Positions 8,442 through 16,402 of a DNA stretch of 64,000 nucleotides are shown piece by piece; within the stretch, counting starts at the first letter, position 1; each line of letters begins with the position of its first letter. The position numbers were made by a program, and so were the translations under genes. The notes below the pieces were generated by a model that did not search any database, was not told the DNA's origin, and was given only the letters and a program-made list of their open reading frames with translations. This DNA is from Streptomyces sp. NBC_01267 (GTDB taxonomy: Bacteria; Actinomycetota; Actinomycetes; Streptomycetales; Streptomycetaceae), in assembly GCF_036241575.1 (NCBI RefSeq), contig NZ_CP108455.1:1998501-2062500 (forward strand), written 5' to 3'.

Positions 8442-9636
8442 GCGCACGTTCCGTACGGGGGCCTTCCGCGACCACGCGGGAGGCCCCCTTCGGCGTACCG
8501 CGGTCCAGCAGGCCCGCGGTCACCGCGACGGCCAGTCCGATCACGGCGAGCGCCGCGCCCACCAGGGTCGGTGACATCCAGCCCCAGCCCGCCGCGATGG
8601 CGACGCCGCCGAGCCAGGCACCGCCCGCGTTGGCGAGGTTGAAGGCGGAGTGGTTGGAGGCGGAGGCCAGCGTCGGCGCGGAACTGGCCTTCTTCATCAC
8701 CAGCATCTGCAGCGGTGTCGTGGTCATGAAACCGACCGCGCCCAGGAGCACCACGCTGACCAGCGCGGCCCACTTCACATGGACCGTGAAGTCGAACGCG
8801 ACCAGGACGACGGCGAGCGCGCCCAGCGAGCCGTACACCGTGGGGCGCAGCGCCCGGTCGCTCAGCGGCCCCGCGGCCAGCGCGCCCAGCGTCATCCCGA
8901 TGCCGAAGAGGGCGAGCACCAGGGTCACCGAGGACTCGGAGAAACCCATGACCTCGGTGGTGATCGAGGCGAGGTAGCTGTAGACGGCGAAGACCCCGGC
9001 GAAGCCGAAGACCGCGGTGAGCAGCCCGAGGAGCACCTGGCGGTTGCCGAGGGCGCGTACCTCGTGGCGCAGGCCCTGTCCCGCGTCGACGGGGACGTAC
9101 GGGACGAGCCGGGCCAGTGCGGCCAGCGCCACCAGCCCGATCACACCGACCACGACGAAGGTGGCGCGCCAGCCGAGGTGCTGCCCGAGCAGGGTCGCGG
9201 CGGGTACGCCGACGATGTTGGCGATGGTCAGGCCGAGGAACATGGTGGCGACGGCACGGCCGCGCCTGCCCTCCTCGACCAGGCCGGAGGCGACGACCGC
9301 GCCGACCCCGAAGAACGCGCCGTGCGGCAGCCCGGCGAGTACCCGCCCGGCCAGCAGCCAGCCGAAGCCGGGGGCGAGGGCGGAGGCGAGGTTGCCGACG
9401 GTGAACAGCCCCATCAGGAGCAGCAGCATCCGCTTGCGCGGGACGCGGGAGCCGAGGGCGGTGAGGAGCGGGGCGCCGATGACGACGCCGATCGCGTAGG
9501 CGGAGACGAGGTAGCCCGCCGTGGGCACCGAGGTGCCCAGGTCGTCCGCGACGTTGGGCAGCAGGCCCATCATCACGAATTCGGTCGTGCCGATGCCGAA
9601 CGCGGAAATGGCCAGCGCGAGCAGGGCCAGGGGCAT
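8413..9636 (-). CDS. MFS exporter, DHA1 (AraJ/Cml-like) family
   Basis: 407 residues and 12 predicted membrane segments. The N-terminus LLALAISAFGIGTTEFVMMG and the loop motif GSRVPRKRMLLLLMG are typical of the DHA1 drug or sugar efflux group (AraJ, chloramphenicol-resistance type). It probably exports small hydrophobic molecules by proton antiport; the substrate is unknown. The 3' end overlaps nadE by 29 bp on the opposite strand. An inverted repeat about 62 bp upstream of its ATG (9698-9728) may be a repressor site. Confidence 0.9.
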   Translation of the reverse strand: MPLALLALAISAFGIGTTEFVMMGLLPNVADDLGTSVPTAGYLVSAYAIGVVIGAPLLTALGSRVPRKRMLLLLMGLFTVGNLASALAPGFGWLLAGRVLAGLPHGAFFGVGAVVASGLVEEGRRGRAVATMFLGLTIANIVGVPAATLLGQHLGWRATFVVVGVIGLVALAALARLVPYVPVDAGQGLRHEVRALGNRQVLLGLLTAVFGFAGVFAVYSYLASITTEVMGFSESSVTLVLALFGIGMTLGALAAGPLSDRALRPTVYGSLGALAVVLVAFDFTVHVKWAALVSVVLLGAVGFMTTTPLQMLVMKKASSAPTLASASNHSAFNLANAGGAWLGGVAIAAGWGWMSPTLVGAALAVIGLAVAVTAGLLDRGTPKGASRVVAEGPRTERALSSSRASGS

Positions 9637-9697
9637 GAAAGGGGGCCTTCTCTTCCGTGGGGGCGGGGAACGGGAGTCCTCAGCTTAAGTTCTCCCA

Positions 9698-9728
9698 CGG
9701 AACAAATTCTTTCAGCCGGGTTGTTCCG
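9698..9728 (-). promoter_or_regulatory. Inverted repeat upstream of the DHA1 exporter gene
   Basis: CGGAACAA (9698-9705) and TTGTTCCG (9721-9728) are perfect complements with a 15-bp spacer that includes the locally AT-rich AATTCTTT. The position is right for an operator or activator site of the exporter gene starting at 9636. No regulator gene adjoins it. Confidence 0.45.
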
Positions 9729-9788
9729 GCAGGTGAACGCCGCGTTACGTGACGCGTATCTCCCAGGCGCCCTCCCGCCGCCGCGCGG

Positions 9789-10814
9789 TCAGAGCTTCAG
9801 GCGTGCGGCGATCGGCAGATGGTCGCTGTCCGTCCTCGGCAGCGTCCACGAGGAGACCGGGTCGGCGCCCTTGACCATGATCTGGTCGATCCGGGCCATC
9901 GGGAACTTGGCCGGCCAGCTGAAACCGAAGCCGTTGCCCGCGGCGCCCTGGGCGGAGCGCATCTGCGCGGTGACGGCGTTCAGCGAGCGGTCGTTCATCG
10001 TGCCGTTGAGGTCGCCGAGCAGCACCACGTCGTGCAGCGGCTCCTTGGCGATGGCGTGCCCCAGCGCGTCGGCGCTCTCGTCGCGCTGGGAGGCGGTGAA
10101 CCCGGCGTCGATCTTGACCCGTACCGATGGGAGGTGGGCGACGTAGACCGCGACCTTTCCCTTGGGCGTGGCCACCGTCGAGCGCAGAGCGCGCACCCAG
10201 CCGAGCCGGATGTCGACCGGCTTGGTGTCGCTCATCGGGTACTTGCTCCACAGCCCGACCGTCCCCTGCACCGAGTGGTACGGGTAGGTGGCCGCCAGAG
10301 CGCTCACGTACGTCGAGACCTTGCCCGCGGCCAGTTCCTCCAGCGCGACCACGTCCGCGCCGGACGCGGCGACCTTCTTCGCGGTGCCCACCGGGTCGGG
10401 GTTCTGCGCGTTGACGTTGTGCGTGGCGACCACCAGGTCACCGCCGGTGCCCGACTTGTCGGTGAGCTGGCCGCCGAAGGCGTTGAACCAGACGATCACG
10501 GGCAGCAGGAGGGCGATCAGCGCGGTGGCGGAGCGGCGCAGCACGGCGAGGACGAGCAGTACCGGGACGCCCAGACCGAGCCAGGGCAGGAAGGTCTCGG
10601 TGAGGCTGCCGAGGTTGCCGACGGTGTTGGGGAGCTGCCCGTGGAAAAGCAGGACCAGCGTGAGCAGGACGGCCAGGACGGCGATGACGATGCCCCGCCG
10701 CCAGACACCCGGGTCTCCCCGCCAGCGTCCACCGAACAGGCGCCGGGCACCGGATCCCGGGTGCTCGGGCTCCGAGCTGCCTTGATCCGTGTCCGTGAAG
10801 TGCGCCTGCGCCAT
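9789..10814 (-). CDS. Endonuclease/exonuclease/phosphatase-family membrane protein
   Basis: 341 residues from the ATG at 10814 (MAQAHFTDTDQ); the frame is open further upstream but that part overlaps the TetR gene region and is not protein-like. A cytoplasmic N-terminus is followed by three membrane segments (about 42-60, 72-90, 95-112). An extracytoplasmic EEP domain follows with ATHNVNAQN, a catalytic Glu in VVALEELAAG, LLGDLNGTMND and the final SDHLPIAARL. Members are metal-dependent phosphodiesterases acting on nucleic acids or phospholipids; the extracellular placement favours a scavenging role. It stands alone. Confidence 0.88.
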   Translation of the reverse strand: MAQAHFTDTDQGSSEPEHPGSGARRLFGGRWRGDPGVWRRGIVIAVLAVLLTLVLLFHGQLPNTVGNLGSLTETFLPWLGLGVPVLLVLAVLRRSATALIALLLPVIVWFNAFGGQLTDKSGTGGDLVVATHNVNAQNPDPVGTAKKVAASGADVVALEELAAGKVSTYVSALAATYPYHSVQGTVGLWSKYPMSDTKPVDIRLGWVRALRSTVATPKGKVAVYVAHLPSVRVKIDAGFTASQRDESADALGHAIAKEPLHDVVLLGDLNGTMNDRSLNAVTAQMRSAQGAAGNGFGFSWPAKFPMARIDQIMVKGADPVSSWTLPRTDSDHLPIAARLKL

Positions 10815-10966
10815 ACCGTTGTCCTCGCTGCCTTGCCGTACACACCGTCCCGACCTGACCCTAGGCGATGGAACGGCACTTTCTCTGCCGTGCGGACACG
10901 GCCGTACGGTGACAAGGACGTGGCGGACGGCCCCCGGGGTTCCGGTTGTGACGGAACGCGCAAACT

Positions 10967-11686
10967 TCAGCCGGTCGGCTTCGCGTCCCCGGCCGGCCCC
11001 GTGCTCCCGGGCGACCCCGCACTCCCGGCCGAGCCCGTGCCACCGGGCGGCCTCAGCCCTTCCAGCACGGCGTCCACGATGCGCTCGGCAAGATCGTCTT
11101 CCAGTTCTCCGTCCGGCCGCAGCACGGAGCGCAGCAGCATCGGCCCGACGAACAGGTCGTTGATGAGTTCGGCCGTCACGTCCGAGCGGATCTCCCCCGA
11201 CTCGATCCCCCGGCTCACGATCTCCGCGCCCCTCCGCCGCCGGGCCTCGACCACCGTGTCGTGGTACGCCCTCCAGAGCGCCGGGTAGCCCTGCATCTCG
11301 GCGAAGACGTTGTACAGCAGGGCCGACGAACGCTTGGCGAGGCCGCGGCTGCGCAGCGATTCGAGCATCGCGATCAGGTCGTCGCGCACCGAGGTGCCCG
11401 GGAGCTCGGCGTCGACCGGCTCGATGTCCTTCAGCACATCGATGAAGAGCTCTTCCTTGCCCCTCCACCGGCGGTAGATGGTGGCCTTGCCGACACCCGC
11501 CGTACGGGCCACCCGCTCGATCGACACCTCGGCGAGCGGGGCGCCCTCCTCCAGCAGCTTCACCACGGCTTCGACGATCGACCGTTCGACCGCCTCGGAG
11601 CGGGGCCGGCCGCGCCGGTGCTCCGGTGGATGGTTCCGCTGTTCCGTCGGGGGCACACCCGCTCCGTCTCTCACCGCACCGCTCAC
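10967..11686 (-). CDS. TetR/AcrR-family repressor
   Basis: 239 residues. The N-terminal helix-turn-helix (about 30-75) reads SIERVARTAGVGKATIYRRW, a near-perfect TetR HTH, and is followed by a TetR_C-type ligand domain and a Gly/Ser/Pro-rich tail. It lies 30 bp downstream of the DHA2 exporter gene on the same strand, so both are probably one transcript. The natural target is the palindrome at 13347-13369 in front of that exporter, giving a ligand-induced efflux module. Confidence 0.92.
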   Translation of the reverse strand: MSGAVRDGAGVPPTEQRNHPPEHRRGRPRSEAVERSIVEAVVKLLEEGAPLAEVSIERVARTAGVGKATIYRRWRGKEELFIDVLKDIEPVDAELPGTSVRDDLIAMLESLRSRGLAKRSSALLYNVFAEMQGYPALWRAYHDTVVEARRRRGAEIVSRGIESGEIRSDVTAELINDLFVGPMLLRSVLRPDGELEDDLAERIVDAVLEGLRPPGGTGSAGSAGSPGSTGPAGDAKPTG

Positions 11687-11716
11687 CGCGTGCTGCTCGT
11701 CGTAGATCCTTGCCGG

Positions 11717-13324
11717 TCAGTCCCCGATTGTCGCTGATGCGGGCACGGCGTCGGCAGCGCCTTCGGTGGCGGTACCGGCCTTCGGCCTGCCCGGCAGGAA
11801 GAGCACCACCACGAGCGCGCCGAGCAGCGCGACACCGGCCGAGCCGAGGGCCGTCACCTGCATGGCGTGCAGGAAGGCGGTGTCCGCCTGGCTCGCGAGG
11901 TCCTTGCCCGCGGGTCCGAGCTTGGCCGCGATGCCCAGGGTCGCCTCGATCGACTCGCCCGCCGCCTTACGGGCGCCCGGCGGTACGGCGTCGAGGTGGT
12001 CCTCGATACGGCCGCGGTAGGCGGCGGAGAGCACGGAGCCCAGTACGGCGACGCCGAGGGCCCCGCCCACCTGCCGGAAGGTGTTGTTGATCGCCGAGCC
12101 GGAACCGGCCTTCTCCCGGGGCAGCGACTGCATGATCGAGACGGTGACCGGCGGCATGATGTGCGCCATCCCGGTGCCCATGACGAAGAAGACGACCTCC
12201 ATCGCCCAGATGGGGGTGTCGGTCCCGAAGAACGCGAAGCAGCCGAGCCCGGCGGCCACCAGCACCATGCCGGCCGTGCAGACGGCGCGGGCGCCGAAGC
12301 GCTGGACGACGAGCCTGGCCCGCGGCGAGAAGATCATCTGGGCCGCGGCGAGCGGCAGCAGCAGCACGCCGGACTCCAGCGCGCTGTAGCCGCGGACGCT
12401 CTGCATGTAGAAGGCGGAGAAGAAGGTGACCCCCATCAGCGCGAAGAAGACCAGCGCGATGGCGGCGACGGCGGCGGAGAACGCCGGGTTCTTGAAGTAC
12501 CTGACATCGATGGCCGGGTGGGCGCTGTGCTTCTCGTACACCACGAAGCCGATCAGCACCGCGAGGCCGCCGAGGGTCGTCAGCAGGACGGACGGCGCGG
12601 TGAAGTCGGCCAGTTCGCCGCCCCGGATGATGCCGTACACCAGCAGCACCAGACCGACGACGGAGAGCCCCACGCCCACCGGGTCGATGTGGCCGGGGTC
12701 GGGGTCCTTGGAGTCGGGGACCAGCAGCACCATGGCGATCAGGGCGACGATCACCACGGGGACGTTGACCAGGAAGACCGAGCCCCACCAGAAGTGTTCG
12801 AGGAGCACGCCGCCGGTGATCGGGCCGATGGCGATGGCCAGACCGACACCGCCCGCCCAGATCCCGATGGCCTTCGGCTGTTCGTCACGCTCGAAGACGT
12901 TCATCAGTACGGCGAGGGTGGCGGGCATCACGAAAGCCCCACCGAGGCCCATCACGGCCCGGAACGCGATGAGTTCGGCCGGTGAGGTGGAGACCGCCGC
13001 GAGCACCGAGCCGATACCGAAGACCGCGAGACCGAAGAGCAGGACCCGCTTGCGGCCGATCCGGTCGCCGAGCAGGCCCGCCGTGAAGAGCAGCCCGGCG
13101 AAGACCAGCGTGTAGGAGTTGATCGCCCATTCGAGCTGGCTCTGGGTGGCCCCGAGCCCGTCGGGCGCGGGGGCGGCGATCGTCTTGACCGCGACGTTGA
13201 GGATGGAGTTGTCGAGCACCACGATCAGCAGGCTCAGCATCAGCGCGGCCAGAATCGCCCAGCGGCGGCGGTGCACGGCTTCGGATATGCGGGGCGCGGC
13301 AGCCGGCCCCGTGGGATTGGTCAT
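11717..13324 (-). CDS. MFS drug exporter, DHA2 (EmrB/QacA) family
   Basis: 535 residues from the ATG at 13324 ([11 protein letters not shown]), with 14 predicted membrane segments as usual for DHA2. Segment 1 reads [17 protein letters not shown], the loop motif is [15 protein letters not shown], and the antiporter motif C region is [17 protein letters not shown]. It should expel hydrophobic drugs or a secondary metabolite by proton antiport. It is the first gene of a two-gene unit with the TetR gene at 10967-11686. The operator-like palindrome ends 23 bp before its ATG. Confidence 0.93.
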   Translation of the reverse strand: MTNPTGPAAAPRISEAVHRRRWAILAALMLSLLIVVLDNSILNVAVKTIAAPAPDGLGATQSQLEWAINSYTLVFAGLLFTAGLLGDRIGRKRVLLFGLAVFGIGSVLAAVSTSPAELIAFRAVMGLGGAFVMPATLAVLMNVFERDEQPKAIGIWAGGVGLAIAIGPITGGVLLEHFWWGSVFLVNVPVVIVALIAMVLLVPDSKDPDPGHIDPVGVGLSVVGLVLLVYGIIRGGELADFTAPSVLLTTLGGLAVLIGFVVYEKHSAHPAIDVRYFKNPAFSAAVAAIALVFFALMGVTFFSAFYMQSVRGYSALESGVLLLPLAAAQMIFSPRARLVVQRFGARAVCTAGMVLVAAGLGCFAFFGTDTPIWAMEVVFFVMGTGMAHIMPPVTVSIMQSLPREKAGSGSAINNTFRQVGGALGVAVLGSVLSAAYRGRIEDHLDAVPPGARKAAGESIEATLGIAAKLGPAGKDLASQADTAFLHAMQVTALGSAGVALLGALVVVLFLPGRPKAGTATEGAADAVPASATIGD

Positions 13325-13346
13325 GTCGAACAGATTAGAACAGTTT

Positions 13347-13369
13347 CGATACGGCACCGTCTCGTATCG
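13347..13369 (-). promoter_or_regulatory. TetR-type operator palindrome of the DHA2 exporter
   Basis: CGATACG (13347-13353), nine bases, then CGTATCG (13363-13369): a 23-bp perfect-arm inverted repeat within the promoter region of the exporter gene. The length and symmetry suit a TetR-family dimer. The sequence around it (TTAGAACAGTTTCGATACG and TCGTATCGTAAAGATTTTA) is the AT-richest stretch nearby, fitting a promoter. Confidence 0.7.
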
Positions 13370-13499
13370 TAAAGATTTTACCCGGAGGTCCCGGAGGGAA
13401 CCAGCTGCCCACTTCCGTGGGACAGCCGTGCGATGCGACCATGGATGCGGTCCAGGGACGCCGTCAGGGCGCCTTGAGATGACGAACAGGAGCGTTGCG

Positions 13500-14396
13500 A
13501 TGACGCGCGCGTTGAACGACCCCCAGAACGATGCCCAGAGCCCGACCGCTCCCCGGCAGCAGTCCGACAGCAGCAAGGCGCTGTACGGCGGCAGGAGCAG
13601 CCGGCGCATCACCGTCCATGACATCTCCGGCGCCAAGGAGCGCGGCGAGAAGTGGCCCATGCTCACCGCGTACGACGCGATGACCGCCTCCGTCTTCGAC
13701 GAGGCGGGCATCCCGGTGATGCTCGTCGGCGACTCGATGGGCAACTGTCACCTCGGCTACGAGACCACTGTCCCGGTCACCCTCGACGAGATAACGATGC
13801 TCTCCGCCGCGGTCGTACGGGGCACCTCGCGTGCCCTGATCGTCGGCGACCTGCCGTTCGGCACGTACCAGGAGGGCCCGGTCCAGGCGCTGCGCAGCGC
13901 CATGCGGCTGGTGAAGGACGCGGGTGTGGGCGCGGTGAAGCTGGAGGGCGGCGAGCGCTCCCACCAGCAGATCGAGCTCCTCGTGCAGTCCGGTATCCCC
14001 GTCATGGGGCACATCGGGCTCACCCCGCAGTCGGTCAACTCCATGGGCTACCGGGTCCAGGGCCGCGGCGAGGAGGCCGCCCAGCAGATGCTGCGCGACG
14101 CCAAGGCCGTCCAGGACGCGGGCGCGTTCGCGGTCGTACTCGAACTCGTCCCGGCGGAGCTGGCCGCCGAGGTCACCCGCATCCTGCACATCCCGACGGT
14201 CGGTATCGGCGCCGGGCCCGAGTGCGACGCACAGGTCCTCGTCTACACCGACATGGTCGGACTGACCGGCGGCAAGGTGCCGCGCTTCACCAAGCAGTAC
14301 GCGGACCTGCGCCGGACCCTGGGTGACGCGGCGAGGGAGTTCGCCGACGAGGTCGTCGGCGGGACCTTCCCGCAGGAGGCGCACACCTTCCACTAG
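13500..14396 (+). CDS. panB: 3-methyl-2-oxobutanoate hydroxymethyltransferase
   Basis: 298 residues from the ATG at 13500, which has an AGGAG at 13487-13491; an ATG at 13479 is an alternative. The enzyme adds a hydroxymethyl group from methylene-tetrahydrofolate to alpha-ketoisovalerate, the first step of pantothenate synthesis. The (beta/alpha)8 barrel shows the metal-binding [13 protein letters not shown], the substrate-binding [17 protein letters not shown] and [16 protein letters not shown] Ser/Gln-rich N-terminal extension of about 35 residues is usual in actinomycetes. A strong terminator follows, so it is monocistronic. Confidence 0.97.
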   Translation: MTRALNDPQNDAQSPTAPRQQSDSSKALYGGRSSRRITVHDISGAKERGEKWPMLTAYDAMTASVFDEAGIPVMLVGDSMGNCHLGYETTVPVTLDEITMLSAAVVRGTSRALIVGDLPFGTYQEGPVQALRSAMRLVKDAGVGAVKLEGGERSHQQIELLVQSGIPVMGHIGLTPQSVNSMGYRVQGRGEEAAQQMLRDAKAVQDAGAFAVVLELVPAELAAEVTRILHIPTVGIGAGPECDAQVLVYTDMVGLTGGKVPRFTKQYADLRRTLGDAAREFADEVVGGTFPQEAHTFH

Positions 14397-14442
14397 GGTT
14401 TGGCAGGGTGACGGACAGCACCTGACCCACTGCCGCACACAC

Positions 14443-14479
14443 CGACAGCCCGCCGACATCCCCCATCGGCGGGCTGTCG
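14443..14479 (+). terminator. Perfect 14-bp stem-loop after panB
   Basis: CGACAGCCCGCCGA (14443-14456) and TCGGCGGGCTGTCG (14466-14479) pair perfectly around a nine-base loop, 46 bp after the panB stop. Confidence 0.8.
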
Positions 14480-14525
14480 GCACTCTGTCGGCGGATTGTC
14501 AGTGACGGCTGGTCTGATGTACGGC

Positions 14526-15548
14526 ATGACGCGAATCGACAGGAACCCCGGTAACGGCGCCCAAGCCGTACAGGTGCGGGGGCTGGTCAAGCACTACGGC
14601 GAGACCAAAGCTCTGGACGGCGTGGACCTCGATGTCCGCGAAGGCACCGTGCTCGGTGTGCTCGGCCCCAACGGCGCGGGCAAGACCACGCTCGTGCGGG
14701 TGCTCTCCACCCTGCTCCAGCCCGACTCGGGCAGCGCCACGGTGGCCGGGTACGACGTACTGACCCAGCCCCGGCAGCTGCGCCGGGTGATCGGCCTGAC
14801 CGGGCAGTACGCCTCGGTCGACGAGAAGCTCTCCGGCTGGGAGAACCTCTACATGATCGGCAGGCTGCTCGACCTGTCCCGCAAGGACGCCAGGCACCGC
14901 GCGGACGAGCTGCTGGAGCGGTTCTCGCTGACCGAGGCGTCCAAGAAGGCCGCGATGCACTACTCGGGCGGGATGCGCCGCAGGCTCGACCTGGCCGCTT
15001 CGATGATCGGCAGCCCGTCGGTGCTCTTCCTCGACGAGCCGACGACCGGCCTCGACCCCCGTACCCGCAACGAGGTCTGGGACGAGGTGCAGCGGATGGT
15101 CGCGGAGGGGGCGACCGTGCTCATCACCACCCAGTACATGGAGGAGGCCGAGCAGCTCGCCAACGAGCTGACGGTCATCGACAAGGGCAGGGTCATCGCC
15201 AACGGCAAGGTGAACGAGCTGAAGGCCAAGGTGGGCGGGCGCACCCTGCAGATCCAGCCGAGCGACCCCGGACAGCTGCCCGCCATGGCACGCGCCCTGG
15301 CCGAGGCCGGCCTCGACGGTGTCGCCGGATCCCAGGCGGTGCCCGACGAGGGCCTGCTCAACGTGCCGATCCTCAGCGACGAGCAACTGACCGCGGTGGT
15401 CGGCCTGCTGGCCTCGCGCGGCTTCGGCATCACCAACATCGGTACCCATCTGCCCAGCCTGGACGAGGTGTTCCTGGCCATCACCGGCCAGAAGCCGACG
15501 GACACGCAGGACGAGACGAACACGCTGAACCAGGAGGTCACGGTATGA
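14526..15548 (+). CDS. DrrA-like ABC exporter ATPase
   Basis: 340 residues from the ATG at 14526 (MTRIDRNPGNG); an in-frame ATG at 14517 is the alternative and neither has a strong ribosome-binding site. The ABC domain shows Walker A LGPNGAGKTTLVR, signature HYSGGMRRRLDLAA and Walker B VLFLDEPTTGLDP. The C-terminal part matches the daunorubicin-resistance (DrrA/CcmA) subgroup. It energises the permease encoded next, whose ATG overlaps its stop. Together they form a two-gene drug or lipid exporter. Confidence 0.93.
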   Translation: MTRIDRNPGNGAQAVQVRGLVKHYGETKALDGVDLDVREGTVLGVLGPNGAGKTTLVRVLSTLLQPDSGSATVAGYDVLTQPRQLRRVIGLTGQYASVDEKLSGWENLYMIGRLLDLSRKDARHRADELLERFSLTEASKKAAMHYSGGMRRRLDLAASMIGSPSVLFLDEPTTGLDPRTRNEVWDEVQRMVAEGATVLITTQYMEEAEQLANELTVIDKGRVIANGKVNELKAKVGGRTLQIQPSDPGQLPAMARALAEAGLDGVAGSQAVPDEGLLNVPILSDEQLTAVVGLLASRGFGITNIGTHLPSLDEVFLAITGQKPTDTQDETNTLNQEVTV

Positions 15549-16381
15549 GCACGGCAACGATCGAGAAGCCGGCGCCCGTCACCACGGCCGCGGCGAACTC
15601 CGAGGGCCGGATCGGGCTGCGGGGCAATCTCCGGCACATCGGAGCGCTGGCGCGGCGCAACGCGCTGCAGATCAAGGCGGACCCGGAGTCGATGTTCGAC
15701 GTCCTGCTGATGCCGATCATCTTCACCCTGCTGTTCGTGTTCGTCTTCGGCGGCGCCATCTCGGGCAAGGGCCACCAGACGCAGTACGTCGACTACGTCG
15801 TTCCCGGGCTGATGGCGATGATGGGCATGAACATCGCCATGGCCGTCGGCACCGGCGTCAACGACGACTTCAAGAAGGGGGTGATGGACCGGTTCCGCAG
15901 TATGCCCATCGCCCGGTCGTCCGTCCTCATCGCGAAGATCGTCGTGGAGATCGGCCGGATGCTGGTCGCCATCACGATCCTGCTGACCGTGGGCTTCATC
16001 CTGGGTCTCACCATCCACACCTCGGTGCTCTCGCTCTTCGCGGCGATCGGCCTCTCGCTGGTGTTCGGCGCCTCGCTGATGTGGATCTTCATCCTGCTCG
16101 GACTGACTTTGAAGACGGCGCAAGCCGTTCAGGGGATGGCCATGCTGGTCCTGATGCCGCTGCAGTTCGGTTCGTCGATCTTCGCCCCGCCCACCACGAT
16201 GCCCGGCTGGCTCCAGGCGTTCACCGACTACAACCCGCTCTCCAACCTCGCGGACGCGGCGCGGAACCTGGTGAACGGCGGACCGGTCGCCCACTCCGTG
16301 CTGATGACGCTCGGCTGGTCGGTGGCGATCACCGCGATCACCGCGCCGCTGGCGATCCGGAAGTTCCGCAAGAAGACCTGA
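15545..16381 (+). CDS. ABC-2 type exporter permease (DrrB-like)
   Basis: 278 residues with six predicted membrane segments and a long cytoplasmic N-terminus. Features include DVLLMPIIFTLLFVFVFGG for segment 1 and the conserved FKKGVMDRFRSMPIARSSVL between segments 2 and 3, diagnostic of the DrrB/ABC-2 group. The ATG overlaps the stop of the ATPase gene (ATGA), indicating coupled translation and a stoichiometric complex. The convergent AfsR-like gene ends 21 bp downstream. Confidence 0.93.
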   Translation: MSTATIEKPAPVTTAAANSEGRIGLRGNLRHIGALARRNALQIKADPESMFDVLLMPIIFTLLFVFVFGGAISGKGHQTQYVDYVVPGLMAMMGMNIAMAVGTGVNDDFKKGVMDRFRSMPIARSSVLIAKIVVEIGRMLVAITILLTVGFILGLTIHTSVLSLFAAIGLSLVFGASLMWIFILLGLTLKTAQAVQGMAMLVLMPLQFGSSIFAPPTTMPGWLQAFTDYNPLSNLADAARNLVNGGPVAHSVLMTLGWSVAITAITAPLAIRKFRKKT

Positions 16382-16402
16382 CGGTCACGGCACGGTTCCG
16401 GG

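Noticed and set aside
11717..13744. Longer start for the DHA2 exporter (675 codons)
   Set aside because: The extra 140 residues would cover the promoter and operator palindrome and are not protein-like; the ATG at 13324 gives the normal 14-helix protein.
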